Positions 13,501-25,051 of a stretch of 64,000 nt of DNA are shown here, piece by piece. The stretch's first letter is position 1, and every line of letters begins with the position of its first letter. Made by a program: the position numbers and the translations under genes. This DNA comes from Reticulitermes speratus (Eukaryota > Arthropoda > Insecta > Blattodea > Rhinotermitidae): contig JAJKFL010000006.1 of assembly GCA_021186555.1 (NCBI GenBank), forward strand, positions 36,453,478 to 36,517,477, written 5' to 3'. The notes beneath the pieces are model-generated. The model made no database searches and had not been told where the DNA came from. It worked only from the letters and a program-made list of their open reading frames with translations.

Positions 13501-16500
13501 AATATTTACCACAATTGTCTTTCTAGTCCTCTACTTCAAAAGAAATTAACTTGCAATATCGGATGCCTTAAGATACTGTTGGGCCGTGCCATGGCTCAGA
13601 AAGTTAGTCGCCGGCCTCTCACCGCGGAGTCCCGGGTTCGATCAAGGGTCGGTTCATGTGGGAATTGTGGTGGACAAAGTGGCACTGGGACAGGTTTTTC
13701 TCCGAGTACTTCGGTTTTCCCCCGTCAATTTAATTCCACGGTGCTCCATTAAAATTGAAAAGCAGAAAAAAACTCATCTTCATCGTCTTCCTCATAGGGT
13801 TGCACAATAAGCCTTCAAGGCTGCCGTGCATCCGTAGCATCTGCTGCGGGGCCCTTCAATAAAAAAAGATACTGTTGACAATTCAATGACATTTGCAACA
13901 GCACTTCACCCAATCCTATGTGCTTTGAAATAGATAAGCTTAAATGATATTACGATTAATGTTTGTATTTTTGCACATTTTTTTCATGGATCTCTACGCA
14001 ACGACACAATATGCTCCAGTATTATAAAACTGCTTTCTAGAATTCGCTTTTATAAGTTTCTTATATTTTCAAAATTTGCTTTGCAAAATAGTAAACTCTT
14101 CGGCCGAAATTTATCAGTGTTCCGTTAAACGTTAAAGCATTGTAATGTGAGAGTCTTTCAGACAATTATTTCCGGTACTAATGTTCTTCGATACCTTCTG
14201 AATTGTTTCAGGCCGAGATTGTAAGAGACGCAGCCTGGGGCTGCGACTGGGTAGGGACACCCGTCCAATTCCAGCGGTGTCTGGTCTTCATCATTGCTGC
14301 AGCTAACAAGGAGTTCACACTGACAGCTGGTAAATTTGTGCCTGTGTGCAACAAGACCATGATGAATGTAAGAATAATAAACGGCCCGTGTAGGCCTACA
14401 CAAAGACTGAGAGGCAGAGAGAGAATAGTAAGAGAGACCCGTAAAAAATTGCCAGACGAATTAAAGCGGTAACCCCACTGTATGTCTCCTGTTTTTACTC
14501 CATTATAGTGATTGATTTCTAACAAGCCCTTATCGGACATCGCAGTTCATATTCGCTATTATCACAGACGCGTTGCTAAAAATTGTGTTCTGGAGTGTTA
14601 CGTTGTGTCATCCGATAATCTTGAACTGCTTGACACTGAAAATGAAGGAACCATGATCCTCCGAAACGTCTACTAGTCAACAAGGAGTAACAACCCACAA
14701 GACTTCAATTTTCAACACTTGAGTCTTTCGGTTAGGACTTAAATATTTTTGGTAACAGTCAATAATATTTCATTCTTTCTGTATCTAATGTAAGGAAAAA
14801 TTATCTTTTTTTACCTTTGTAGTTGACATGTACCACAAAGTATTTTCTGAAAAGGCACCGTGTTTGGTAGATTCATAACTCAACTAAAATCGACTGCAGG
14901 ATGATGCAAAATGGCTTCCATCCACTTGAAAATGAGTGGGCTATCGTTTTCTGTCTTACTTGTTTCCGTGATTTACACAGTAAAAAATCGAAACTCAAAA
15001 GAACACAAAACTAACGGAGTCCAACTAAAATGCAACAAGCCCTTGCAGCTACAACAGTGAAATTAGCTGCATGAAAGTGAATACATTGCGCGTTATTCCG
15101 AGAGTGACATTACAGAGAAGAGTAATAGGCATAAATATCCACCTTTTAATTATGCATTCGTGCAATTTTAGTGCAATACTTCAAGATAACAAAAATCATA
15201 GCCCTTTAGTTCACATACTTTATACAAGAGAGGCGCGTTTCGACCTAAATGTACCATAATCTCTTCTTAGTTCTTACCAACATTGAATACATACTATTTT
15301 TAAATCCGGTGTCTTCAAGTACATTCATTAAAAATCGTACGTTTCGGTCGGTAAATGAAAACACATATTTAACGAAAGAGCCAATCAGCACTTCTATCCC
15401 ATTGTAGTGAATTTACCCAATTTGAGGCACAGCGCTACACCCGGAAGGTCGCGGATTCGATTCCCGATGGTGTCACTGGAATTTTTCATTGACATAATCC
15501 TTTCGGTCGCACTATGGCAGTGGGGTCGACTCAGTCCCTAACAGAAATGAGTACCAGGAATATTTCCTGGGGAGTAAAGGCGGCCGGTGCGTGGGCTGAC
15601 AATCTTACCACCTTCAGGTAACGATTATCTAGAAATCTTGGAGCCCCAATCTCCTGGAACCCTAAGGGCTTGTCCAGACCTGTAATGGGATTGCTTTACC
15701 TTTACCTTTATCTATTTGATGATCATAAAATAAAGCTTCTTAGTAAAGGTTGAAATGAGTAGGAAGAAACATGCTGAATGCATCCATTGTAGGAAAACCC
15801 CTCCAGGATCCACCTGTGACCAACAGTGGATAAACTGCATGTCCTCTTTCGATTGAGCTCAATATGAGTGCCCCGACACTGAATATGATGTGCTGAATTT
15901 ATAAAAAGTCACATCAGAGACACATATATTTTTAACGTGTGGGATCGGTTCTGTGTGGCATCACCAAAACCAGATATACTTTACTGAACTGTTATTTGAA
16001 ACTAGCAGGCGCGATACATCAGTTAACAATAACACCTCCATAGTGACCCTTCTTTCCTTCGAGTGAATATTCCTTTAAAACTTCCTATACTTATAACAAA
16101 TAACTCGCAGATTTCCATACAACAGAATTAAGTACTCAGTTGCATGTGTCTCCTTACACGACAGACAGACGAGGAGTTTATTCTCACCCCATTTAAAATT
16201 TATCTGATTTCTTATTGCAGTAAGACAGAATCTGAGGATAAACAGCCTCGTATCTGTACTTCGTAATACAGTGAAACTAAAGTTCCTTTGCTTGTCATGT
16301 AAACATTGGGGTAGTGGATGTACAGCTCCACCAGTTCTTAATATTGTCAAAATATAAAAGTGAGCGGTTAGCACCTTCATAGTCCGGCCACATTACAGCC
16401 GGAGCCAGGACCTCCTCCCCCCCCCCTTCCCCACGGTTCTCATTGCATAGAAAGCTAGCTGGGCTCCAAATACGCTCGGAACTCTCTACAAAAAATCCTT

Positions 16501-19029
16501 GCCCACGCATGGAATCGAAACACGATTCCTCGGTCTACTGGCGCTTAACCTAGTTGTTATACCACCTAAATTATCCCGGCTCTGTTTTTACTTCGTAATT
16601 CTTCCGGTAAATTCATATTTGTATGACTGATTCGTTAATATAACTGTCTGAACATGGTCAGACAACTGCATTTGGCATACACTTTCGTACCAATTTTAAA
16701 AATATAATACGAATATTTGTGCAGTAATAAACCAAGCGGTTAGATGTGTGATTAAATCACACGGAGATGTATCAGGAAATCAATTTTAAAATTCTTCGAA
16801 TTCAGAGAAAATGTTACGAAATGATGTGTCAGTACAGATTGATATATCGGGCGTAAATGTGGGAGCAGAGGGGCGGAAAGAAATTCGTTAATTCCAGAAG
16901 AAACTTTATAAGGAAGTACTGAAAATGCCAATGTTTGCAGTGAAGTGAGCCACGGAATTGGACCTAATTACAGATAGGGATAGTGGTAAGATACTATGTT
17001 TGGTCGTAAAATACTGCCTTCGGATTTTGAAAATGGGCAGAAATGAGTAAGAACCTGCATACGTGGTAGAGAGGTAATATAAAATTGGGAAGTTGGGCTA
17101 AGAAATTGAAGGATGAATTAGATAAAATCGGACTGTGATGTATTTGCCAAAACACACAGGAAAGAAACGCAAATACAGTATTCAGAGTAATTAAACACAG
17201 ACGCAACAACACGCTACAGGTTGCCATAGAGAATAAAAGCGAAATAGGTCAGTAATATGTTACTGTGAAATAAAATTTTGCAGCAAAAGAAGAGAAAGAA
17301 GCGGGGTAGTACGCTTTGTAATGGGGTTCTGGAAATTAATAATGACAGTAATAAGAGGAGGAAGATGTCCTCTGTGGGGGGAAAGAGATTTTTATTCACA
17401 TGTTTTTAAAGTACTCAAAACCACAGAGGTGCAGAGATATACTCGTATTTCTGAGTATTATATGGCTCATTATTAATGAAGAAGTAGCGTACAGTAGAAT
17501 GGATATGTGTACTGATATGTGTACTGATATGTGTACTGCTATCACAGAATGGTCAAATTAGGAAATTTCTCATGAAAGGTTAAACGAAAGCGGGAAAATA
17601 AAATAAGATATACATGATTCGAAGTGGAGAAGTTGGGGATAGAATTATTAAATGTGAGTTGTAAGGGTGGGTGTTATCTGATGGAAGATATTATCATTAA
17701 AATTAGATAGGCATATATAAAGGCTGCACACCGCAAAAACGTAGCTTACCGAAAGCAGTTTCTATACAATTAACATACGACTAATATATATATATCCTAT
17801 CCTATTCAATTCCATTCCATTCTATTCTACAGTAATCACTTGAAGATAATACTTTATAAGATAATAGTCTGTAGACAGTGTAAACATAATGCGTGAAAGC
17901 AGACTGCTAATAGGTGGCGTGCTAAGTAAACACAATTAAGAGCAGGCTATTAGCTTAGTACCTACAGTCATTAAGCTACTTAACAAGAGGTTAAGATCAT
18001 ACAAGTGATTACCCACGACTTAATCCTACAAAGTATAAAGTACTCGTACAAAAGCAGATCGTGTCTCGACCCTCATGCACGTCAGACGAACACCTAACAA
18101 CGTCATGGGTTGCATTAATGATGCCGAAAAATAGCTGTTATACTTCTTATTACAGAGACATCATCAAAACGCGTATATCTTAACGCATTAAGTTCAAACG
18201 CTTGTCCTAGTTACAAAAATAATATTTTTCATACATCACCTCAAATATTCTAGTGAACAAATGGTAAAAAACAAGCGTGTTAATTATACCCTCCTTAAAA
18301 TTTGATGCATTTTAATTGTCCATAACCACGTACAACTCAGAGCGTTGTTAGAAAAATGTGATTAATATGACTGTAACAAGAGATAATAATTAAAGTGTAA
18401 TTTTACAGACGCTATTCTAAACAAAATGAAAGAGCAGGATACGTAAAAATGTACAATCGTAAATTTATAAATTTTTCAATTTTAATGAATCTTAGAGAAA
18501 TTAAGTAAAAATTCTAGGCAGGTGATGAGAAACGTAGGAAGAAACATACATGTGACATGACAAAATCGTATAAAATGAAACTTGAGAAGTAAAAGTGGAA
18601 GGTAAGGCAGAAGATAAAATTCAGACGATAATTTTGTAGAGTGTCTGAGGGTATGCACTGGACTCAACTGGCTTAGCATAACATTCAATGGCGGGTTTTT
18701 CATAAGCCATTAGTGTCCAAAAACAAATAAGAATTTCCTTAAGCAGCAGATTTACTATAAAAGTCTTACAGAGGACTCTGCTGGCAGTTAACTTTGGTCA
18801 GCGGTAAACTAATAAGTAATTAATTTTAAAAGTGGATCAATCATATTTTTATTTCCTCCATAATCGGTCCAAAATAAACTGAAAATACAACGTTTACTTT
18901 TAGCTGTTTTTGACTTCTAGTTTCTAAAATAATTCACTTTGTTTCTGTTCGCAGATGATGAATCAATCAATATCATTCTTCATGTTCCTTCTTCATATGA
19001 AGAACAAAAACACTAGTCACGTTGCATAA
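4504..19029 (+). CDS. Odorant receptor (7tm_6 family), gene 1, seven exons, intact
   Basis: Insect odorant receptor: a seven-transmembrane ligand-binding subunit that works with the Orco co-receptor in olfactory neuron membranes. Exons: 4504-4799, 5431-5707, 11304-11569, 11661-11760, 13303-13407, 14212-14367, 18955-19029. All introns are GT-AG and the phases join into 425 codons including TAA (424 aa, normal for the family). Hydrophobic segments lie in exon 1 (about residues 45-66), exon 2, the exon 2/3 junction, exon 4 and exon 5. Family hallmarks: SQLEKLRAAL in exon 3, YCWLGNELSEQ at residues 338-348, LTAGKF at 385-390, and the closing SISFFMFLL helix in exon 7. The start is the first ATG after the promoter and matches the start of the paralogs. 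Introns 2 (5.6 kb) and 6 (4.6 kb) are full of repeats. I cannot name the specific receptor or its ligand. Confidence 0.93.
7127..7527 (-). mobile_element. tRNA-derived SINE, composite copy, OR gene 1 intron 2
   Basis: On the - strand the head reads TGGCCGTGCGGTCTAAGGCG (tRNA-Leu/Ser-like A box) with GGTTCGAATCCCACCG (B box), followed by the family body and an A-rich tail (T run at about 7125). A segment of about 110 bp at 7319-7425 plus a repeated ACATCCATGCCC suggests two partial copies joined. Flanking AAGTGTTATTT / AACTGTTATTT looks like a target-site duplication. Confidence 0.75.
7565..7870. mobile_element. Foldback element with hammerhead-like arms, OR gene 1 intron 2
   Basis: Inverted arms about 7570-7665 and 7775-7860. 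The + arm has CUGUAGA (7828-7834; one change from CUGANGA), stem II GGCC-UAA-GGCC and GAAAC at 7847-7851. The - arm carries the decayed equivalent. No protein coding seen. Confidence 0.55.
7880..11303. other. OR gene 1 intron 2, unexplained part
   Basis: About 3.4 kb of intron without a recognisable repeat or gene, apart from short CT/CA-rich simple sequence near 9318-9345. Confidence 0.55.
12945..13130 (+). mobile_element. Hammerhead-bearing element in OR gene 1 intron 4
   Basis: Hammerhead-like core at 13021-13066: ACCUCC (13021-13026), CUGAAGA (13027-13033), imperfect stem II 13035-13050 with one C-A mismatch, GAAACAUGUA (13051-13060), then GGAGGU (13061-13066), which pairs perfectly with ACCUCC as a 6-bp stem I. 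A truncated inverted copy of the downstream sequence lies at about 12949-12977. Ends in GTGCATTGGTTGG, close to the terminal motif of the other foldbacks. Confidence 0.65.
13582..13865 (+). mobile_element. tRNA-derived SINE, second family, with perfect 12-bp TSD
   Basis: A-box-like TGGCTCAGAAAGTTAGTCGC and B-box GGGTTCGATC, a core with GTTTTTCTCCGAGTACTTCG, and an A-rich end. Flanked by AAGATACTGTTG at 13570-13581 and 13866-13877. In OR gene 1 intron 5. Confidence 0.8.
15423..15712 (+). mobile_element. tRNA-derived SINE, third family
   Basis: B box GATTCGATTCCCG and body, ending in a TTACC-rich tail (CTTTACCTTTACCTTTA). In OR gene 1 intron 6. Confidence 0.65.
16380..16585 (-). mobile_element. 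Probable tRNA-derived SINE
   Basis: On the - strand a B-box-like GTTTCGATTCCATGC lies about 50 bp after an A-box-like TAGGTGGTATAACAACTAGG. The body is poorly conserved and includes a C-rich run. Confidence 0.45.
16590..18954. other. OR gene 1 intron 6, distal part
   Basis: No gene. The stretch 16990-17400 resembles part of gene B intron 6 (41080-41480), for instance AAAATCGGACTG in both (17125 and 41164). A short ATTCC-type simple repeat lies at about 17786-17829. Confidence 0.5.
17502..17538 (+). repeat. Short tandem repeat, 12-bp unit
   Basis: Three tandem copies of GATATGTGTACT in OR gene 1 intron 6. Confidence 0.75.
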
Positions 19030-19709
19030 TATTACTGACGAAATGTGAAGTAGAAGTGGTGATGATTGATACAAGTACTTCTGTTGACTGTTTGCACCGT
19101 TACATTATATCGTCATTTGTACTAATACTTATGAGAAATATAAATTCCCCTGCCAATTTAAACCTTCATGTTTGAAGTGAGACGACTCAAAATTCACGAC
19201 GCATTTATATGAGTACATCAAGCTGCTCCTGAAGAATCCACAAATTTTCATTTAGGAAAGACCTGTTAGAGCTGATTCATCGTGATGAAATAACAAGTAC
19301 ACAGTGTATGTTTGTCACTCACCACAGCAAGAAAACATCACCATGTAGAAAGCCTGCATCCGCCGCGACACCCCGTGATAGCTGCGGTGCTGAGAGCAGC
19401 AACACGTTCTGTGTTTACACATGACTATGCAAGTTTGCTGTAATATCAAAAGAAAGACACAGAATTTAAGTGTCCAATATCTAAAACATGTATAACTACT
19501 GTAACAATCTCGCACATAATGTACAGAAAAAAAGTAATGCGTAGATACTGGGAATTTTGAAGTAAAGTGAAGATAAATGGCTCTATCTCCTAATAGGAAT
19601 GCCATATTGCTATGATTCTTGCGCAGGTTTAAAGCACATTTACCACATTTTAGTGTAAGATTTCAGCATAGTCTCCAGCTTTGATTTCAGGCTTCCGCCG
19701 CGATGTTGA

Positions 19710-19919
19710 TGAAATCTGCGGTCTTCTGGGTTTTTACGCGGCGTCGTGTTTTAATTGTTTACCGACGTTTCGGGACAACGTATCGGTCCCATCCTCACGG
19801 GTCAAGAGTCCCACTCGGACTCTTGACCCGTGAGGATGGGACCGATACGTTGTCCCGAAACGTCGGTGAACAATTACCACACGACGCCGCGTAATAACCC
19901 AGAAGACTGCAGATTTCAT
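19710..19919. mobile_element. Near-perfect 210-bp palindrome with hammerhead-like hairpins
   Basis: Arms of about 100 bp (19710-19812 and 19817-19919) with only a few mismatches. Each arm holds GGGAC/GUCCC hairpins followed by GAAACGUCGG and preceded by a GUGAGGA box close to CUGANGA. Lies about 0.7 kb past the end of OR gene 1. Confidence 0.65.
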
Positions 19920-20470
19920 AGGCTCCAGCGTTTGGCATACATTTTTGCATCTGTCTGTACAGGGTCTATGTATCTGTAGCCTTACACTGACGTGAGTGAA
20001 CACAAGGAAGCAGCTGACAACCCGACACCACTAAGTGAAATTTACAAGAAAGTTCCTTTTCAGAAAGTCCAAGTTAAAGAAAAATGTAAAGTAAATAGCC
20101 ACACCTTTAAATCTAGGTACTGTTAAGAGTACTCAGAGTACACATGTGATTTTCTAATTCGCACTCGGAACACATTATTACTGCCTTAAAAAATGTCTTA
20201 TATCTAAAAATAAGTCCTGCAAATACAATTAGCAATAAGACACACGACGTATACCTTTAGCCAAAAATAACGTTATAAGATCCATACATTAGGAACATCA
20301 GGTTTCATTTTTCTGTGACACGACTTTCTGTACCCTGTATGTTGTTATGTAAATTATATATTGCTAACTTAAAACGGTTCAGCCCGGTGTATATATATTT
20401 ATATATAAATACATATTTATATGTATACATCTGTACGTAATTATACATATAGTAATACTTAACAGTGTAA

Positions 20471-20880
20471 CACAACACATATTTGTTATTCATTCTAATC
20501 TCAGCTACACGTTTCGGCTTACAGTAAGCCATCCTAAAGCTATGTAAAACCATACAAACAATGTAACCCACAAAATGGATGCACAATATTATCAAAAACG
20601 GAAATCTCAATTTTGTCACATGTTATGATATAAGCTGCATTGCAGTTGCTTATAATGAAACCTTATTATCATAACTCAATTTCAACGGCTTGTAATATAT
20701 TATGTTCTTTTTATAAATAAATATAATATATTATATGAACTTAAGTAAAATCTCATTTTTAATAATATTACACATACAGTTTTACGTTCTTTATATAGTT
20801 GTATGCAGCCTGGGGACAGCTTGACATTACTCGAAACATGTACCTGAGATTAGAATTTAATAACAAATTGTGTATTAAAC
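20471..20880. mobile_element. Foldback element with decayed hammerhead-like arms
   Basis: Arms 20471-20545 (-) and 20800-20880 (+) are inverted copies around an AT-rich spacer. The - arm keeps the stem II hairpin GGCUUAC/GUAAGCC, GAAAC and GUGUA, but the CUGANGA box is mutated. Confidence 0.5.
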
Positions 20881-20983
20881 TTTTTTTTATATATTACTTT
20901 CACCGTGCCTTTTCACTCACTATTCAGTTCACCAACAAATGCACAAACATAAACTACTTTATAGTTTTATTAGTAACGTTGTA

Positions 20984-21028
20984 TTCCCCTACACGTGTTT
21001 CGGTCCGTAGACCATCTTCAGGCGGGGT
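20984..21028 (-). ncRNA. Hammerhead ribozyme-like motif, left arm
   Basis: Reverse-strand copy of the motif at 21445. CUGAAGA (complement of 21015-21021), the same GGUC-UACG-GACC hairpin and GAAACACGUGUA are kept; stem I has one substitution in the C run. Confidence 0.6.
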
Positions 21029-21444
21029 AATTAGGCTACTACACTTCATATTGCATGTTAAAAGGGGCCCGAAGAGCACACTTGTCTTAGTAATAAGTTA
21101 TAAAACATTTGAATTTTTAAATTATGTAAAACTTATAATTTTATCATATAAGTTAAAGTCAAGATTTAAAATAGCAGCCTTGTTCACTCGGTGCACAGAA
21201 TCCTGGTATTGTATTTGTTGTTGATTATAATCGTGTTGTTTCGCGTGCTGTTGTGTGGAGTGGTGTACGCGTTCAGCGTACACCACTCCACACAACAGCA
21301 CTTGACTTTAACTTATACGATAAAATTATAAGTTTTACAGTTTTACATATTTTACAAATTCAAATGTTTTATAACTTATTACTAAGACAAGTGTGCTTTT
21401 CGGGCCCCTTTTAACATGCAATATGAAGTGTAGTAGCCTAATTA

Positions 21445-21486
21445 CCCCCCTGAAGATGGTCTACGGACCGAAACACGTGTAGGGGA
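21445..21486 (+). ncRNA. Hammerhead ribozyme-like motif (best example)
   Basis: C-rich strand 21445-21449, catalytic CUGAAGA at 21450-21456, stem II GGUC/GACC closed by a UACG tetraloop (21458-21469), GAAAC at 21470-21474, palindromic ACGU, then GUA ending at 21481, then GGGG (21482-21485) pairing with the upstream C run as stem I. This is the type I arrangement with very short stem III, the form reported for Penelope-like retroelements. Predicted cleavage is after A21481. Activity is inferred, not seen. Confidence 0.7.
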
Positions 21487-21570
21487 ATACAACGATACTA
21501 ATAAAACTATAAAATTAGTTTACGTTTGTGCATTTGTTGGTGAACTGAATAGTGTGTATTAAACGGTTAG

Positions 21571-21800
21571 CCGACCCCAGTGGCCGCTCGGTCTAAGGCC
21601 GCTCGCTTGCTGGAATTGCAGGTTCGAATCCCGCCGGGGGCATGGATATCTGTCTCTTGTGAGTGTTGTGTGTTGTCTGTCAGGTAGAGGACTCTGCTTC
21701 GGGCTGCTCACTCGTCCAGAGGATTCCTACCGCGTGTGGTGTGTCTGAGAGTGATCGTTAAGTCCTGGCCCAGTAATGGCTGCGGCGCCATGAAAAAAAA
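21571..21800 (+). mobile_element. tRNA-derived SINE (same family)
   Basis: A box (GGCCGCTCGGTCTAAGGCC), B box (GGTTCGAATCCCGCCG), body with TGTCTCTTGTGAGTGTTGTG, and A8 tail. Inserted into the right end of the foldback at 20885-21565. Confidence 0.8.
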
Positions 21801-21854
21801 TTTAACGTTTAATTATTGGTATCGTTATATGGTGATATAAAATTAAACATCGCT

Positions 21855-22078
21855 CATAGGGTGTTTCTTTTCCTGCTTGACCGATAAGCGCCGGCCCAAC
21901 ACTCCACCCAACGCTCCGCCAGCGTTGCGTCGTACGCCGCCTCTCGGGGAGGTTTAACAGTCGAAGACGGGAGCTAGACAAACGAGCGCAGTGATAATAG
22001 CCTTAAGAAAGTCTAATAAAAACTCACGAGAGCGTCGGTCCGGCGCTAATCGGTCAAGCAGGAAAAGAAACATCCTAT
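21855..22078. mobile_element. MITE with about 38-bp terminal inverted repeats
   Basis: Left GTTTCTTTTCCTGCTTGACC (about 21864-21883) and right GGTCAAGCAGGAAAAGAAAC (about 22051-22070) are perfect complements and extend further with one or two mismatches. The 220-bp interior is non-coding. Superfamily not assigned; the target duplication is unclear. Confidence 0.7.
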
Positions 22079-22928
22079 ACATACATATAAATCATCCACT
22101 ATGGGCTACTGTAATCATAAATACGGGATTTTCGACATTCTTACGTCTTCAGTTACATTGACAGCATGTGTTGCTATTTCTATGCTGTTGTAAGTGGAGT
22201 GATTCCTCGTCAAATATCAGTTCTAAACCTGCATTTGTCAACATCTGTCAATGTTACTGAATGTCCCACCTGCCAAAAACAAGGATTTGTACCTTGCTGG
22301 TTGCATTATTTTATAAAAGTGAAGTGCACAGTTAAAATGCATTTCGACCAATTCTGTTTAGCAACAACGCTTCGTCACGTATCGGAACTAGGAAGCTCGT
22401 GCCCATCGCAGCTTTTGCCAAAACCAGTTCATTACAGATATGACGCAGAACACAAATGAAGAGACGTACGCGTAGCGTGTAGCAACAGCAGTAGATTTAC
22501 AAATTCCATTTTCACGTTTTATTGAACACCATTACTCATAAATTAATAAAATAAACACTTCGCATCACTTATAGGGTCTACTTATTTGACAGTGCCCGCC
22601 CAAGTTATAAAATAATTTAAAGTTATGTAGTCTACATTTAACCTCAAATCCGTTTCTCCTAAATCAAAGGTGTTATGGATGTGACGTCACCATACCCTAC
22701 TTAAGTATCTAATACTCTTAACTTAGGAAAATGCATTTCAGGGATAGAATACAGGCGACGGAACTTCAAACTGGAAAGATTGTAGGAATTTTTACCTCGC
22801 TGTCTCTTTTCAGGAACAGTACAAGGTTTCGGTAAACAGGTCAGTTCCCACAAAGTTTGATGAGTACGAGGTGATGAACAAAGTCCAAACACTGAATAAT
22901 CTTAAGTCTAATATACCATAAAAATATA

Positions 22929-23349
22929 CAGAAGTCCCCCCGTATCCGCGGGTAATACGTTCCAAGATCTACCGCGGATAGTAGCGAACCCTATATATAA
23001 GTCATTTTTCATTTACATACATACCTATGAAAAAGTTTAATTGATAAATTACGCACAATAAGATATTACCACCATTAGGCTAGTGATCCTGGCACCAGGA
23101 ATGCGGACAGCTATAACGCTAGAGGCTAACTGGCTGCGAGTAATGCGGGCCAGCGTGGGTACAGAGGACAAAGAGAGATGAGTCATATACTGAGCGTGAC
23201 GTGGCGGGCAGGTTTCACCATGTTACTCAGAATGGAGCGCAATTTGAAACTTATGAATCGTTTATTTCTGGAATTTTCCATTTAATATTTTCGGCCCGCG
23301 AATAAATGAAACCGCGGATACCGAATCCGCGGATACGGGGGTTCTACTG
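22929..23349. mobile_element. Pogo/Tigger-like MITE with TA target-site duplication
   Basis: Terminal inverted repeats CAGAAGTCCCCCCGTATCCG and its near-complement ending CGGATACGGGGGTTCTACTG, flanked by TA at 22927-22928 and 23350-23351. No transposase. The termini resemble those of Tigger/pogo elements. Confidence 0.8.
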
Positions 23350-24349
23350 TATCATAAAAATAGGCGACCAAGAACCGATTTGGGTTGTAGCGCCACAAAA
23401 TAATAATATTCATTCAAAATCGTTTCAAATGAGTTGGAAATTTAATTAAAGCTATTTACAACAACCTCATTTATACGTATAAAATGTTGTATTAGCCTTT
23501 CCCTAACGCTGTACAACGAACATCGTGCTACAAATAAAGCAATCGCACCACTGTGCCCTAGAATCATTATCCGTACCCTTGGGCTAAAATAAATGCAACT
23601 GCGGGCCCTTCAAGCATTCCTGCTTCCTTTGCATGTGGCTCTTCCGAGAAGACTAAGGAAACAACACTTTAGTGGACTTAATTACGAAAACCGGCATACA
23701 AATTAACGGGTACCTACTTTGCCATCACTGCATTACACAATCTCAGTATCAAACGGAATATTACGCTTGTCACATCTAACAGTTTGTTACTAACATTTAC
23801 ATGGTTGTGAAGCTTTAAGCGTACAATGAAACTGTGTTGTTGGCCGTGTGCTCTGTTCTATTATGACTCATGTGGGCTACAAATTTGTGATATGAATAAT
23901 CCATAAATTTGAAAAACCAACGTGAAGATTCAAAGTCTCGCATTATATCTGCAAAGGCGTTAATTAAATGTGTCAAAACTGGAGGCATGTTCAAACGAGA
24001 AATGCTCTAACGTTACAAGCACATACATCTCATCACTAGTAGATGAATGAAGCACTACCAGAAGCACCGAAACCTATTAACTTGATTTTAACAATTATCA
24101 CAATTTGTGCAGTTACAGAAGGATAATTTTCAGCTGTGAAAAACTAAAACCCATCTACGGAAGTCACAGCTGCAAAACAGGCACTCTGGTATGTCCCTGC
24201 GCGCCGACTGAAACATGACTTGTGAAAAGTTCCTGAAACGAGTGACAGTATATATATATATGTGTGATGAACGTGTTAGACCAGCATGATGGCAAAGGTT
24301 GCCAATTAATAATACAGATTTAAAATTGCACTAAAAATGCCTACAACTT

Positions 24350-24545
24350 GTGTAGTGCGGGTTCGAATCCCACCGGGGGCATAAATGCATGTCTCTTGTG
24401 AATGTTGTGTGTTGCCTGTCAGGTAGAGGCTGATCACCCTACCAGAGGAGTCCTACCAAGTGAGGTGTGTCTGAGTGTGATCGTGAAGCCTCGACAGTGA
24501 GGAGGCCCTGGTCCACTAAGGACTGTCGTGCCATGAAAAAAATTA
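24350..24545 (+). mobile_element. 5'-truncated SINE upstream of OR copy A
   Basis: Starts just before the B box (GGTTCGAATCCCACCGG) and runs to the A-rich end. Located about 395 bp before the transcription start. Shared with blocks B and C, so it predates the triplication. Confidence 0.75.
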
Positions 24546-24907
24546 TTACCAGTGAAGTGTAAGAAATCATTATCTTTGAAAATAAAACTTAATATAATTC
24601 TCCCAACCTTCTCTTCCTACATCACCCCTAGGCCCAAACGTTATCCTCACCTATTGATCGCATGGATCGTTAATATACGTACTTCAGTTTGGATGACATA
24701 AGAACTTCAACACTCATTAAACTTGTATTGTTATAGACTAGACCACACCTTCAGCAAGTCATCGAAGTTGACTTCCTTGAACTCCCGACAAACAGCTGAC
24801 TTATAAACTGGAACAAACTTGACACGCGTAACTTACTAAACTTATTACCCTCCTGCCTTATCAATAATTTACATTCTCGGAGTAGTTTTAAGCCGCGCAC
24901 AACATTT

Positions 24908-24943
24908 TATATAAATCAAGCCTCTAAGTGTGCACTGTCAGTC
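24908..24943 (+). promoter_or_regulatory. Core promoter of OR copy A
   Basis: TATATAAATC at 24908-24917 and initiator TCAGTC at 24938-24943, 32 bp from TATA start to the presumed start A24940. The leader carries a five-codon upstream ORF (ATG 24944, TAA ending 24961). Near-identical to the promoter of copy B. Confidence 0.7.
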
Positions 24944-25051
24944 ATGTCTGGCATCGTCTAAGCGAACGACTTGCACGACCAAGTGGATATTCTTGTGTAA
25001 CCGACACTTACATTTCTGATATAGTAAATCTGGTGCATTTACAAGTAATAC

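Larger units (their letters stand above)
20885..21565. mobile_element. Foldback element with hammerhead-like ribozymes in both arms
   Basis: Long inverted repeat: left arm about 20918-21150, right arm about 21295-21562, with a GC-rich inner hairpin around 21258-21292. Both arms end in a motif reading GTGCATTTGTTGGTG outward. Each arm contains a hammerhead-like core (right arm + strand 21445-21486, left arm - strand 20984-21028). No coding capacity. A tRNA-derived SINE has inserted at its right end. Confidence 0.8.

Noticed and set aside
22166-22459. 97-codon open frame
   Set aside because: No similarity to a known family by eye and flanked by transposons; likely chance.
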